DNA from: JBBIRM01 sp964517975
Lineage (GTDB): Bacteria; Desulfobacterota; BSN033; UBA1163
Length of the DNA stretch: 35,593 nt
Assembly (NCBI GenBank): GCA_964517975.1
Contig: CAZFDM010000135.1
Span: forward strand, 1 to 35,593
Direction of reading: 5' to 3'
The position numbers and the translations under genes were made by a program. The notes under the pieces are model-generated. The model did not search any database and was not told the DNA's origin. It saw only the letters and a program-made list of their open reading frames with translations. Below are positions 8,045-15,264 of this stretch, one piece after another; the stretch's first letter is position 1; every line of letters begins with the position of its first letter.

Positions 8045-8548
8045 ATGGCTACCAAAGAAATAGGAATTCCATTCTTAGAGGGGAAATACTCTCCCACCTT
8101 AGATATCTGGCCCATCGAGGTCAAGGAGTTCAATCGAATTTATAAATTTTATGACCATCTCCGAGAGGGAAGGTTCACAACAACTCAATGCAGTCAATGT
8201 GGGTATATCGCTTACCCTCCCAGGGTGATCTGTCCGGAATGCTATTCAGAAAATCTTGAGTGGATTGATCTACCCAAGAGAGGAAAGGTCTTGGAGGTCG
8301 TAGAGAAATGGGGAGGGGTGCCTCTCTGCTTTAAGCCTCCCCTGATTTCTGCCTGGATTGATTTGGGCAAAGAGAGCCCGGTGAAACGTTTGCTTAGCCG
8401 AATTATTAACTGTCCACCTGGCACCCTTAAAGAAGGGGATGAGGTTCAGCTTGCAGTATTCGATGTTCCGTCCCATCCGCTTGAATGGGGTCAGGAGAGA
8501 AGGATTGTGGATAGGGTCTACTTTGCCTTTGAACCCGTTAAGAAATAA
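8045..8548 (+). CDS. DUF35 Zn-ribbon/OB-fold protein, thiolase partner
   Basis: This 167-residue protein has a rubredoxin-like zinc ribbon (CSQC at about residues 56-59 and CPEC at about 71-74). A C-terminal OB-fold domain follows (GKVLEVVEKW, then ISAWIDLGKE and LKEGDEVQLAVFD). Proteins of this family form complexes with the thiolase encoded next to them and help deliver or bind acyl-CoA; this role is family knowledge. The N-terminal 40 residues, with a FYDHLREGRF helix, are typical of the family. AAGGAGTGA lies just before the ATG and the gene is tightly spaced with its neighbours. Confidence 0.87.
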   Translation: MATKEIGIPFLEGKYSPTLDIWPIEVKEFNRIYKFYDHLREGRFTTTQCSQCGYIAYPPRVICPECYSENLEWIDLPKRGKVLEVVEKWGGVPLCFKPPLISAWIDLGKESPVKRLLSRIINCPPGTLKEGDEVQLAVFDVPSHPLEWGQERRIVDRVYFAFEPVKK

Positions 8549-8581
8549 AAACCATAGAAATCCCTTGCTTAGGAGGAAGGT

Positions 8582-10186
8582 ATGGCCATTGTAAAAGAAG
8601 CCTATAGAGCATTAGAGTGTATTGTAGGTTCAGAATATATCTCAGAGGATCCAGTGATTTGCGAGGGATATCGATGCGGGCCTGGAGGATATGAATGTGG
8701 GCTGGGCTATGAAAGGGTCATGACAAAGATTCCAGGTGCAGTGATTTTGCCCAGAACGACCGAAGAGGTTCAGAAGATTGTCAAGGTTTGTAATCGTTAC
8801 AAAATTCCTTATGTTCCTTACAGCACTGGATTCTATGGACCTCGTTCCCATTGCCATGTTGAGGATGAATTGCTCATAGATCTTAAGCGCATGAACGATT
8901 TTGAAATTGATGAAAAGCATCTTTATGTCGTCCTCGGACCAGGAGTCATCTATTCCCCCCTTCAGGAAGAGGCGATGAAGCGTGGAGCCTATGTGGTGAT
9001 TGGAGGGGGTGGTTCCCAGGCCTCTGTCATTGCCAATCTGATAGGGGATGGGTGGTCACCCCTAAGCCATAGGATTGGTCTTCCACACAGGCGAATCTTA
9101 GGAACAGAACTGGTTCTGCCTGATGGTGAACTGGTGAGGATGGGCTCCCTTGCTGTGGGTGATGATCCTTTCTGGGGTGATGGGATTGGTCCAGATCTAA
9201 GAGGCCTGCTGAGGGGATATACTGGATTAAGGGGATGTCTTGGGATTGTGACTAAAATGGCAATAAAACTTCTGCCATTCCAACCCGAGCGACTCATCCC
9301 TACAGGTATTTCACCCAATACCGCCCTTGCCCTTCCTGAAAAACGTGTAAAATGGATAAACTACCAGATGCCAAGTAAAGAGGCACAGGTGAGGGCGATG
9401 TTCGAGATTGGAAAGGCTGAGATTGCAGGGGCAGTGACAAAGGTTCCTCTATTCTGGCGAGCCATTGCCAAAGCAGAATGCAAGGAGGAGTTTTGGCAGA
9501 TCTGGGGGAAAGAGAATGAGGATACGATTCGGAACTTTTTTATTATTCGTGTATTGCTCATCGGATTTACTTCTGAAGAACAGATGCGCTACGATGAAAA
9601 TGTCCTAAATGACATTATGAAGGAGTTAGGAGGCATTCCAAGGCCTACAAAACCTTCAGACGAATCTTGGATTAAGAATGCTGATTCCGCAGGAATGTGG
9701 TTGATGTGTGGGTCGTATGTGTCGGTCGATTATGTAATCGAAACGCTCTCCCAGGCCACCATCCATGGAGAGTATTATGCAGAACTGAAGAAGAAGTATA
9801 CGCCTCCACTGATGCCAGATTATGGAGATCCGGGTTGGTTTCAGAGTTTTGAATTAGGTCATCAAGGCTACTCTGAATTTCTCATCTACTGGGATCAGGA
9901 CGAGGATACAACCGGTGTAGACCATTTTTATGTAGAGACTGCAAAGATGAACATCAGAGAACGCTTTTATACCTCTCTGTTAGGACCTCACCAACCTCTC
10001 TACCTGACAGGTCCCAAATATGGCCCCAATTATCATCATTGGCTTTTGAAGATCAAAGAGGAGTTTGATCCCCTTTGGGTGTGCCATCCACCCGTACCCC
10101 TGGCCCATGATATCTTTGTTGAAAAGGCGGAGTGGATGAAGCCAATCAAAGATTGGGAAAGCCCCGAACCATTGCTTAAAAAATAG
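8582..10186 (+). CDS. FAD-binding oxidoreductase, second PCMH/VAO-type flavoprotein
   Basis: This 534-residue flavoprotein has a full PCMH-type FAD-binding domain: IPYVPYSTGFYGPRSHCH, ELLIDLKRMNDFEID, VLGPGVIYSPLQEEA, GGGGSQASVIAN and GCLGIVTKMAIKLLP. The C-terminal half (about 240-534) has the dehydrogenase cap region but lacks the GlcD-type FDPKNIMNPG ending. It is longer than, and only distantly similar to, the flavoprotein at 4063, so it is probably not a recent duplicate. No second iron-sulfur partner follows; it may share the one upstream or use another acceptor. AGGAGGAAGG precedes the ATG. I do not recognise the substrate. Confidence 0.82.
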   Translation: MAIVKEAYRALECIVGSEYISEDPVICEGYRCGPGGYECGLGYERVMTKIPGAVILPRTTEEVQKIVKVCNRYKIPYVPYSTGFYGPRSHCHVEDELLIDLKRMNDFEIDEKHLYVVLGPGVIYSPLQEEAMKRGAYVVIGGGGSQASVIANLIGDGWSPLSHRIGLPHRRILGTELVLPDGELVRMGSLAVGDDPFWGDGIGPDLRGLLRGYTGLRGCLGIVTKMAIKLLPFQPERLIPTGISPNTALALPEKRVKWINYQMPSKEAQVRAMFEIGKAEIAGAVTKVPLFWRAIAKAECKEEFWQIWGKENEDTIRNFFIIRVLLIGFTSEEQMRYDENVLNDIMKELGGIPRPTKPSDESWIKNADSAGMWLMCGSYVSVDYVIETLSQATIHGEYYAELKKKYTPPLMPDYGDPGWFQSFELGHQGYSEFLIYWDQDEDTTGVDHFYVETAKMNIRERFYTSLLGPHQPLYLTGPKYGPNYHHWLLKIKEEFDPLWVCHPPVPLAHDIFVEKAEWMKPIKDWESPEPLLKK

Positions 10187-10222
10187 AAGTCATGAAAGAT
10201 AACCTCGGAAAGGGATAAAACC

Positions 10223-10447
10223 TTGGCTAAAAAAGAGATGATCTGTCCCTTTTCAGGCCGATTGTGCAGGGATTGTGCGATCTATACTGGCAGGCATTAT
10301 TTTTTGTGTTACTCTAAAAAATATAGAGGATCCCTTGGCTTATGGAGTGAAGGAGAGAGGGAGAGATTACACCAGAAGCCCGAGAGGGCTTTTGAAATAC
10401 CCGAGATAAATGTAAGGGCGTTGGACCCATTTGATCTTGACCTCTAA
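10223..10447 (+). CDS. Small Cys-rich hypothetical protein
   Basis: A 74-residue protein with four clustered cysteines, C-x5-C-x2-C-x10-C (CPFSGRLCRDC, then YFLCYSKKYRG), which could hold a metal or iron-sulfur cluster. I do not recognise a function. The TTG start at 10223 has AGGGA seven bases upstream; ATG 10238 is an alternative that still keeps all four Cys. It lies between the second flavoprotein and the CoxG-like gene and is probably co-transcribed with them, so it may assist one of these redox enzymes. That is inference. Confidence 0.6.
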   Translation: MAKKEMICPFSGRLCRDCAIYTGRHYFLCYSKKYRGSLGLWSEGERERLHQKPERAFEIPEINVRALDPFDLDL

Positions 10448-10469
10448 AGCGAAGGAGGCTTCGTTTGAC

Positions 10470-10925
10470 ATGTTGATCGAAGGAAAATTTACCCTGAAGG
10501 CCCCGATTCAGACCCTATGGAACTTTTTACTCGAGCCAGGCACGCTTGCCTCCTGTATCCCTGGAGCAGAAAAGGTGGAAGCCATTGATGATAAGACTTA
10601 TGAATGCGTGGTCAAGCAATCCGTTGGTCCTATCTCCGTGAGGTTTAAATTCAAGGTCGTCTTGACGGAGGTTGACCCACCAAGATATGTTAAGGCGGTG
10701 GGAAGAGGAGAGGATATTGGAAAGATGGGGACCTTTACCTGTGATGCAACGGTTAGGCTAAACGAAATTTCAGAAGAGGAAGTTGAGGTTTCCTATCAGA
10801 CCAAGGTCAACATCGTAGGTAGGCTGGCAACCTTTGGCGAAAGAATTATGCGTGCCAAAGCCAGGTCAGTTGGAGAGGAATTCACCAAAAACCTACAAGA
10901 GAAACTTAGCGGGGGAACCGCTTAA
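10470..10925 (+). CDS. CoxG-like SRPBCC family protein
   Basis: This 151-residue protein of the CO-dehydrogenase subunit G family has the START-like fold: FTLKAPIQTLWNFLLEPGTL, then CIPGAEKVEAIDDKTYECVV and KFKVVLTEVDPPRYVKAVGRG. In aerobic CO dehydrogenase systems CoxG is linked to membrane association of the molybdenum enzyme. This copy ends soon after the SRPBCC domain and has no hydrophobic C-terminal anchor. ATG 10470 is chosen because GAAGGAGG lies about 11 bases upstream and the family alignment begins at MLIEGKF; the longer frame from ATG 10431 would overlap the previous gene. The Mo-hydroxylase genes follow directly. Confidence 0.85.
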   Translation: MLIEGKFTLKAPIQTLWNFLLEPGTLASCIPGAEKVEAIDDKTYECVVKQSVGPISVRFKFKVVLTEVDPPRYVKAVGRGEDIGKMGTFTCDATVRLNEISEEEVEVSYQTKVNIVGRLATFGERIMRAKARSVGEEFTKNLQEKLSGGTA

Positions 10926-10974
10926 TCCTTATTAAAGATTGGTGAGGATCAGAAAGGATGGAGGCTAAACGAAT

Positions 10975-11850
10975 ATGATAAGCGATTTTGAGTATATTGC
11001 ACCGAAGACGCTTAAGGAAGCCCTTGGGTTGCTTGATCAATACAAAGATGATTATAAAATTATTGCAGGGGGACAGTCCCTTCTCATCATGATGAGACAG
11101 GGATTGATTAAACCCAAATACCTAATTGATATTAAAGGTATATCGGAGCTGGATTATATCAAATATGATGAAAAAAAGGGGTTAAGGATTGGCTCTTTAA
11201 CCACTCACCGAACTATAGAAAAATCCTCTGTGATTAAGAACTCATTTGGGATCCTTTCTGAGATGGAGAGGGGGTTAGCCTCTATCCAGACCCGTAACTG
11301 GGGCTCTATTGGAGGAAATCTCTGCCATGGCGACCCAGCAGGTGACCCAGCCCCTGTCCTGATAGTATTGAATGGAACTCTGACCCTCACCAGCCTAAAG
11401 GATGAGAGAACAATGCTTGTCGAAGACTTCTTCTTGGACTATTTTGAGACTGCCTTAAAGCCTGGTGAAATACTTACCGAGATTCAAGTACCTCCTATTC
11501 CAAAAAACACAGGTGTTGCCTATTCTAAGTTCAATGTGATTGAGAATGACATGGCCATCATAGGAGTTGCTATTGCGATGACATTGGGATCAAGGGATGG
11601 TCATTGTGAAGATATCAGGATTGCCTTAGCCAATGCTTCGCCAAGACCAATGAGAGCCAAAAAAGCAGAAGAGGTGCTGAGGGGTAAAACGATTACGGAT
11701 GATCTCCTCAAAGAGGCAGGAGAGATTGCCTCCCAGGAGGCAGATCCAATATCGGATATCCATGCCTCAGCCGAATACCGGCGGGAGCTTCTGAGGGTTT
11801 TAGTAAAACGGGTTGGAAAGGAGGCGCTTTTTAGGGCGAAGAAGTCTTGA
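10975..11850 (+). CDS. Molybdenum hydroxylase FAD subunit (CoxM/XdhB-type)
   Basis: This 291-residue medium subunit binds FAD and passes electrons from the 2Fe-2S subunit to the acceptor. FAD-binding motifs are IIAGGQSLLIMMRQG near residue 35 and WGSIGGNLCHGDPAGDPAP near residue 112; the CO-dehydrogenase flavoprotein C-terminal domain covers about 175-285. Length is normal for the family. It lacks the roughly 40-residue Cys-rich insertion that carries an extra 4Fe-4S cluster in the corresponding subunit of 4-hydroxybenzoyl-CoA reductase, which argues against that enzyme. It is the first of three subunit genes in the order FAD, FeS, Mo; GGAGG lies upstream of the ATG. Confidence 0.9.
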   Translation: MISDFEYIAPKTLKEALGLLDQYKDDYKIIAGGQSLLIMMRQGLIKPKYLIDIKGISELDYIKYDEKKGLRIGSLTTHRTIEKSSVIKNSFGILSEMERGLASIQTRNWGSIGGNLCHGDPAGDPAPVLIVLNGTLTLTSLKDERTMLVEDFFLDYFETALKPGEILTEIQVPPIPKNTGVAYSKFNVIENDMAIIGVAIAMTLGSRDGHCEDIRIALANASPRPMRAKKAEEVLRGKTITDDLLKEAGEIASQEADPISDIHASAEYRRELLRVLVKRVGKEALFRAKKS

Positions 11851-11901
11851 GATTAAAAGCAGAAATATTTGAATTAAGAGATCTTAGGAGGATTGATATT
11901 C

Positions 11902-12381
11902 ATGAGAAAAGAACTGAGATTGACTGTGAATGGACAGCCCTATGAGCTTTATGTGAAGCCAAAGAGCCTTCTGGTCGAAGTCTTGAGAAATGAGTTGGGG
12001 TTGACAGGGACGAAGAGGGGATGTGAAAGTAGTTCGTGCGGGATTTGCACGGTCATCCTAAATGGAATGGCTGTAAAGTCGTGCTCCATCCTTGCCCTTC
12101 AAGCAGATGGGGCAGAGATCACGACGGTCGAAGGTCTTGCCAAAGGTGAGAGATTACACCCCTTACAGAAAGCCTTCCTTGATTACGGGGCCTATCAGTG
12201 TGGGTTTTGCACTCCAGGGATGCTGGCCTCTGCTAAGGCCTTGCTTGATGAAAATCCCAAACCCACCGAGATAGAGGTCAGGGAAGCCATCGACGGTAAT
12301 ATATGCCGGTGTACAGGCTATAACAGCATCATTCGAGCCATCAAAGCTGTTGCAGAAGGCGAGTATAAGGAGGAGAAATGA
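11902..12381 (+). CDS. Molybdenum hydroxylase 2Fe-2S subunit (CoxS/XdhC-type small subunit)
   Basis: This 159-residue small subunit carries two 2Fe-2S clusters. The plant-ferredoxin-like site is GCESSSCGICTVILNG plus the later KSC. The second site is CGFCTPGM with ICRCTGY. All eight cysteines are present. ATG 11902 is chosen over the in-frame TTG at 11893 because TTAGGAGG lies about ten bases upstream of it. The 3' end overlaps the large-subunit gene by four bases (ATGA), indicating translational coupling and a fixed 1:1 complex. Confidence 0.93.
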   Translation: MRKELRLTVNGQPYELYVKPKSLLVEVLRNELGLTGTKRGCESSSCGICTVILNGMAVKSCSILALQADGAEITTVEGLAKGERLHPLQKAFLDYGAYQCGFCTPGMLASAKALLDENPKPTEIEVREAIDGNICRCTGYNSIIRAIKAVAEGEYKEEK

Positions 12382-14660
12382 ACAGGCCATACGCCGTAAT
12401 TGGTAAATCCCATATTCGGGTGGATGGATATGCAAAGGTGACTGGTCAGGCCAAATACACCTTTGATATGGTTTTGCCCAATATGCTTTATGGGAAGATT
12501 TTAAGAAGCCCCCATCCTCATGCAAGAATTCTCAATATTGATACGAGCAAGGCTGAGAGGAAGATTGGGGTCAAGGCCATTGTGACGGGAAAAGATACAA
12601 TAGGAAGGAAGAATGGTGCCTGGCGGCGTTTCCCAGAACTCTGTGATGAGGAGATCCTCTGTCGGGAGAAGGTTCGTTACATTGGGGATGCAGTGGCTGC
12701 AGTGGCTGCCATTGATGAGGAGATTGCTGAAGAGGCACTGGATTTGATCGAAGTAGACTATGAAATCTTACCCGCAGTGTTCGATCCCCTTGAGGCCATG
12801 AAGGAGGGAGCCCCCAGAATTCACGACCATGCAGAAAGGAATATCAATGTGACCCGTCGGATTGAATGGGGAGATGTGAACGAGGCCTTTAAAGAATGCG
12901 ACTATATTCTCGAAGATCAGTTTCATACCTCCTCCCAGGCCCATCTCTGTATGGAAACCCACGGTGCAGTCGCCCATTTTGGTTATGATGGAAAACTCAC
13001 GGTATGGACCTCCACCCAATCAAACTATTATATTCAAGTATTGCTGGCCGATATGTTGGGTTTAAGAGAAGGGGATGTGAGGGTGATCAAGCCACCCTCT
13101 GGAGGTGGATTTGGGAGCAAGTTTGAACTGGATTCTGCCCAGTTTTGTGCAGCACTGCTTTCACAAAAATTACGTCAGCCTGTAAAGATTGTCCTCACCC
13201 GTGAAGAAGAGTTTATTGCCACGAAGCGAAAAACCCCGATGTATTACTATGTGAAGATTGGAGCAAAAAAGGATGGTACCCTGATGGCCAAAGAGGTTAG
13301 GGTGGTGACCGAAGGTGGTGCCTATACGGCCATGGGTGCGACTGCCCTTTATCTCACTGGATTTTATTCTTCCTTACCCTATAAATGGCCTCATTATCGC
13401 TATGATGGCTATCGTGTCTATACGAATACGGCACCTACTTCAGCACTCAGGGGGTTCGGAGCCCCCCAGGCCTATTTTGCAGGGGAGTCGATGATCGATA
13501 TGCTTGCCGAGGCGATGAAAATGGATCCCCTTGATCTCAGACGTAAAAACGCCATCACCCCAAATTATGAAGTGCCTGGCCAGGCCTATATTCAGAGCTG
13601 TGGCCTTAAGGAATGTTATGATGCCATCGAAAAACATATCAAAGGCCGTGGGAAACTCCCTCCCAACCGTGGAATTGGAATTGGAAACTATGGCTTCATG
13701 TCCGGCGGGATCTTTAATTGGTTTAATACTCCCTATGCCTTTTCAGCAGCCATGGTCAAAATAAATATTGATGGTAAAGTTGATCTGTTTACAGGGGCCT
13801 GTGATACAGGTCAGGGCTCCGATACAACCCTGGCCATGATCTGCGCTGAAGAATTGGGAGTCCATCTAAAAGATATCAGGGTTCACGCAGAGGATACAGA
13901 CCTTGGTCCTGCTGACCTGGGGTCTTGGGGGAGCAGGGAAACCTTGATGAATGGGAATGCGGTCAAGATGGCCGCTCAGGATGCAAAGCGTCAACTCTTG
14001 GAATTTGCCTGCGCCAAAATGAAACCCAATGTGGTGTACGATCTCGACATCAAGGACCATAAGATTTATATGGTTGACCGTCCAGAACGATACGTCTCTT
14101 ATTTCGATATTGTCCAAGAGGCCATTAGGGCAAAAGAGGGGCAGACCATTATCGGAAGAGGTCACTATACCCCCCACCGTAAGGGAATGGTTTCCCCTGC
14201 CTTTGGCTTCGGGGTTCAGGCCGTAGAAGTGGAGGTCGATCCTGACACAGGGAAGGTTAAATTGATAGAGATTGTGACTGCCCATGATTGCGGTCAGGTG
14301 ATCAATCCTGTGGCGGTGATTGGACAGGTGGAAGGGGCAACGATGATGGCTGCAGGAGGGGCTTTCTGTGAAGATCAGCCTATGGATGGTGGTAAGATTC
14401 TTAATCCTTCGATTGGTGATTATAAGGTCATTCGTTCTTTGGATATGCCCCAAACAATAGGGATTGAGGTCGATACCTATGAACCTGAGGGCCCGTTTGG
14501 TGCAAAAGAAGCAGGGGAGGGGCTTACAAGTCCTACCGCTGGAGCAATGGCCAATGCAGTCTATCATGCTGTGGGTGTCAGAATAAAAGACCTCCCCATT
14601 ACTCCTGAGAAGGTATTGAGGGCACTCAAGGAGAAAGAAAAAGGGGAGGAGAAGAGATAG
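12378..14660 (+). CDS. Molybdenum hydroxylase large (molybdopterin-binding) subunit, xanthine dehydrogenase family
   Basis: This 760-residue catalytic subunit binds the Mo-pterin cofactor and hydroxylates an organic substrate with water. Visible motifs are KVTGQAKYTFD at the N-terminus, PPSGGGFGSKFE (Mo-binding glycine loop), TSALRGFGAPQ and, near the C-terminus, GPFGAKEAGEGLTSP with the catalytic Glu. The CO-dehydrogenase active-site loop (AYRCSF) is absent, so despite the nearby CoxG-like gene this is not a CO dehydrogenase by that criterion. The loop ALRGFGAPQ is xanthine-dehydrogenase-like. Substrate could be an aromatic, heterocyclic or CoA-bound compound; none can be named from sequence. 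No maturation genes (such as xdhC-type or coxDEF) are in the window. Confidence 0.9.
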   Translation: MNRPYAVIGKSHIRVDGYAKVTGQAKYTFDMVLPNMLYGKILRSPHPHARILNIDTSKAERKIGVKAIVTGKDTIGRKNGAWRRFPELCDEEILCREKVRYIGDAVAAVAAIDEEIAEEALDLIEVDYEILPAVFDPLEAMKEGAPRIHDHAERNINVTRRIEWGDVNEAFKECDYILEDQFHTSSQAHLCMETHGAVAHFGYDGKLTVWTSTQSNYYIQVLLADMLGLREGDVRVIKPPSGGGFGSKFELDSAQFCAALLSQKLRQPVKIVLTREEEFIATKRKTPMYYYVKIGAKKDGTLMAKEVRVVTEGGAYTAMGATALYLTGFYSSLPYKWPHYRYDGYRVYTNTAPTSALRGFGAPQAYFAGESMIDMLAEAMKMDPLDLRRKNAITPNYEVPGQAYIQSCGLKECYDAIEKHIKGRGKLPPNRGIGIGNYGFMSGGIFNWFNTPYAFSAAMVKINIDGKVDLFTGACDTGQGSDTTLAMICAEELGVHLKDIRVHAEDTDLGPADLGSWGSRETLMNGNAVKMAAQDAKRQLLEFACAKMKPNVVYDLDIKDHKIYMVDRPERYVSYFDIVQEAIRAKEGQTIIGRGHYTPHRKGMVSPAFGFGVQAVEVEVDPDTGKVKLIEIVTAHDCGQVINPVAVIGQVEGATMMAAGGAFCEDQPMDGGKILNPSIGDYKVIRSLDMPQTIGIEVDTYEPEGPFGAKEAGEGLTSPTAGAMANAVYHAVGVRIKDLPITPEKVLRALKEKEKGEEKR

Positions 14661-14685
14661 AGATTTTTAAACTCTCGGAGTCAGA

Positions 14686-14910
14686 ATGGCTTACCATTGC
14701 CCTGTTTGCAATAAGGTTTCGCCTACCTCATTAGATTTAGTTCGTCACATGATGGGCCGAGGGGATAGTGTCCACAGAGACTGGATTAATGCCAAAGGGT
14801 TTAACTATGCAGAGATGCTCGCTTCTCAATTTCAATCTTTTGGCAGTGAAGAATATAAACGCTTAGCTCAGGTGCTTGAGAACGAGCCTGGAGTTAAGGT
14901 GGATGGTTAG
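14686..14910 (+). CDS. Small C2H2-type zinc-finger-like hypothetical protein
   Basis: A 74-residue protein with CPVCNKVSPTSLDLVRHMMG followed by a further His (SVHRDW), giving C-x2-C-x12-H-x8-H, a plausible single zinc finger. The remainder is helical and charged (LASQFQSFGSEEYKRLAQVL). No function is recognised. It begins 25 bases after the Mo subunit, with GGAG upstream, so it is likely the last gene of the catabolic operon and could be a regulator or an assembly helper. That is inference from position only. Confidence 0.6.
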   Translation: MAYHCPVCNKVSPTSLDLVRHMMGRGDSVHRDWINAKGFNYAEMLASQFQSFGSEEYKRLAQVLENEPGVKVDG

Positions 14911-15032
14911 CATTCAATCAAATTGACACCTCCCTCTATCTATGGTATCCAATAAAGTTAACCGTGTCCGTTGATCGTGATTCGTGTCCGGGATTAAATG
15001 ATACCTCCATAAGGACTCAGGAAATAAGCCTT

Positions 15033-15080
15033 TAACCCCCCTTAATCCCCCCTTTATCAAAGGGGGGAATTGGGGGGTTA
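15033..15080. terminator. Long C/G-rich hairpin, probable terminator or dispersed repeat
   Basis: TAACCCCCCTTAATCCCCCC pairs with the mirror strand ending GGGGGGTTA around the core CCCCTTTATCAAAGGGG, giving a stem of about 22 bp with an ATC loop and one bulged or mismatched position. CCCATTTTTATTG follows, so the U-run is weak. The core equals the sequence at 1711-1727, so it is also a repeat-family member. It separates two functionally different gene sets. Confidence 0.6.
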
Positions 15081-15144
15081 CCCATTTTTATTGTTCGAGG
15101 GTGACAGAGCCGTTTTTACTTTGCCTTAACTGGCTTCCTAATTT

Positions 15145-15174
15145 TTGACTTGACCCAAGAATAATTTTTATGAT
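15145..15174 (+). promoter_or_regulatory. Putative sigma70-type promoter for the glycan locus
   Basis: TTGACT (15145-15150), an 18-base spacer, then TATGAT (15169-15174) is five of six at both boxes. Transcription would begin near 15182, about 83 bases before the ATG at 15265, and just downstream of a terminator-like hairpin. Confidence 0.5.
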
Positions 15175-15264
15175 CAATGCCCCCAATTTAAACGGAGGAT
15201 GAGGTGGCCACTATATTAAGTGGTGCTTTATTAAATCACGAATGGACAAAAGAGGTGGGAGGTC

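Larger units (their letters stand above)
14911..15264. other. Intergenic region between the catabolic and glycan loci
   Basis: This 354-bp gap has no gene. It holds two CGTGTCCG words (14963-14970 and 14983-14990), a long C/G-rich hairpin at 15033-15080 that may end the upstream transcript, and a putative promoter at 15145-15174 for the downstream glycosyltransferase genes. The ribosome binding site for 15265 is GTGGGAGG. Confidence 0.55.

Noticed and set aside
13866..14567. Minus-strand open frame of 233 codons
   Set aside because: It lies wholly within the molybdenum large-subunit gene and its translation is rich in Cys, His and Arg with no family resemblance; a shadow frame.
10470..14660. 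Aerobic CO dehydrogenase (CoxMSL with CoxG)
   Set aside because: The large subunit has no AYRCSF active-site loop; only the general Mo-hydroxylase pattern fits.
10975..14660. 4-hydroxybenzoyl-CoA reductase
   Set aside because: The FAD subunit lacks the Cys-rich 4Fe-4S insertion characteristic of that enzyme, and is of ordinary length.
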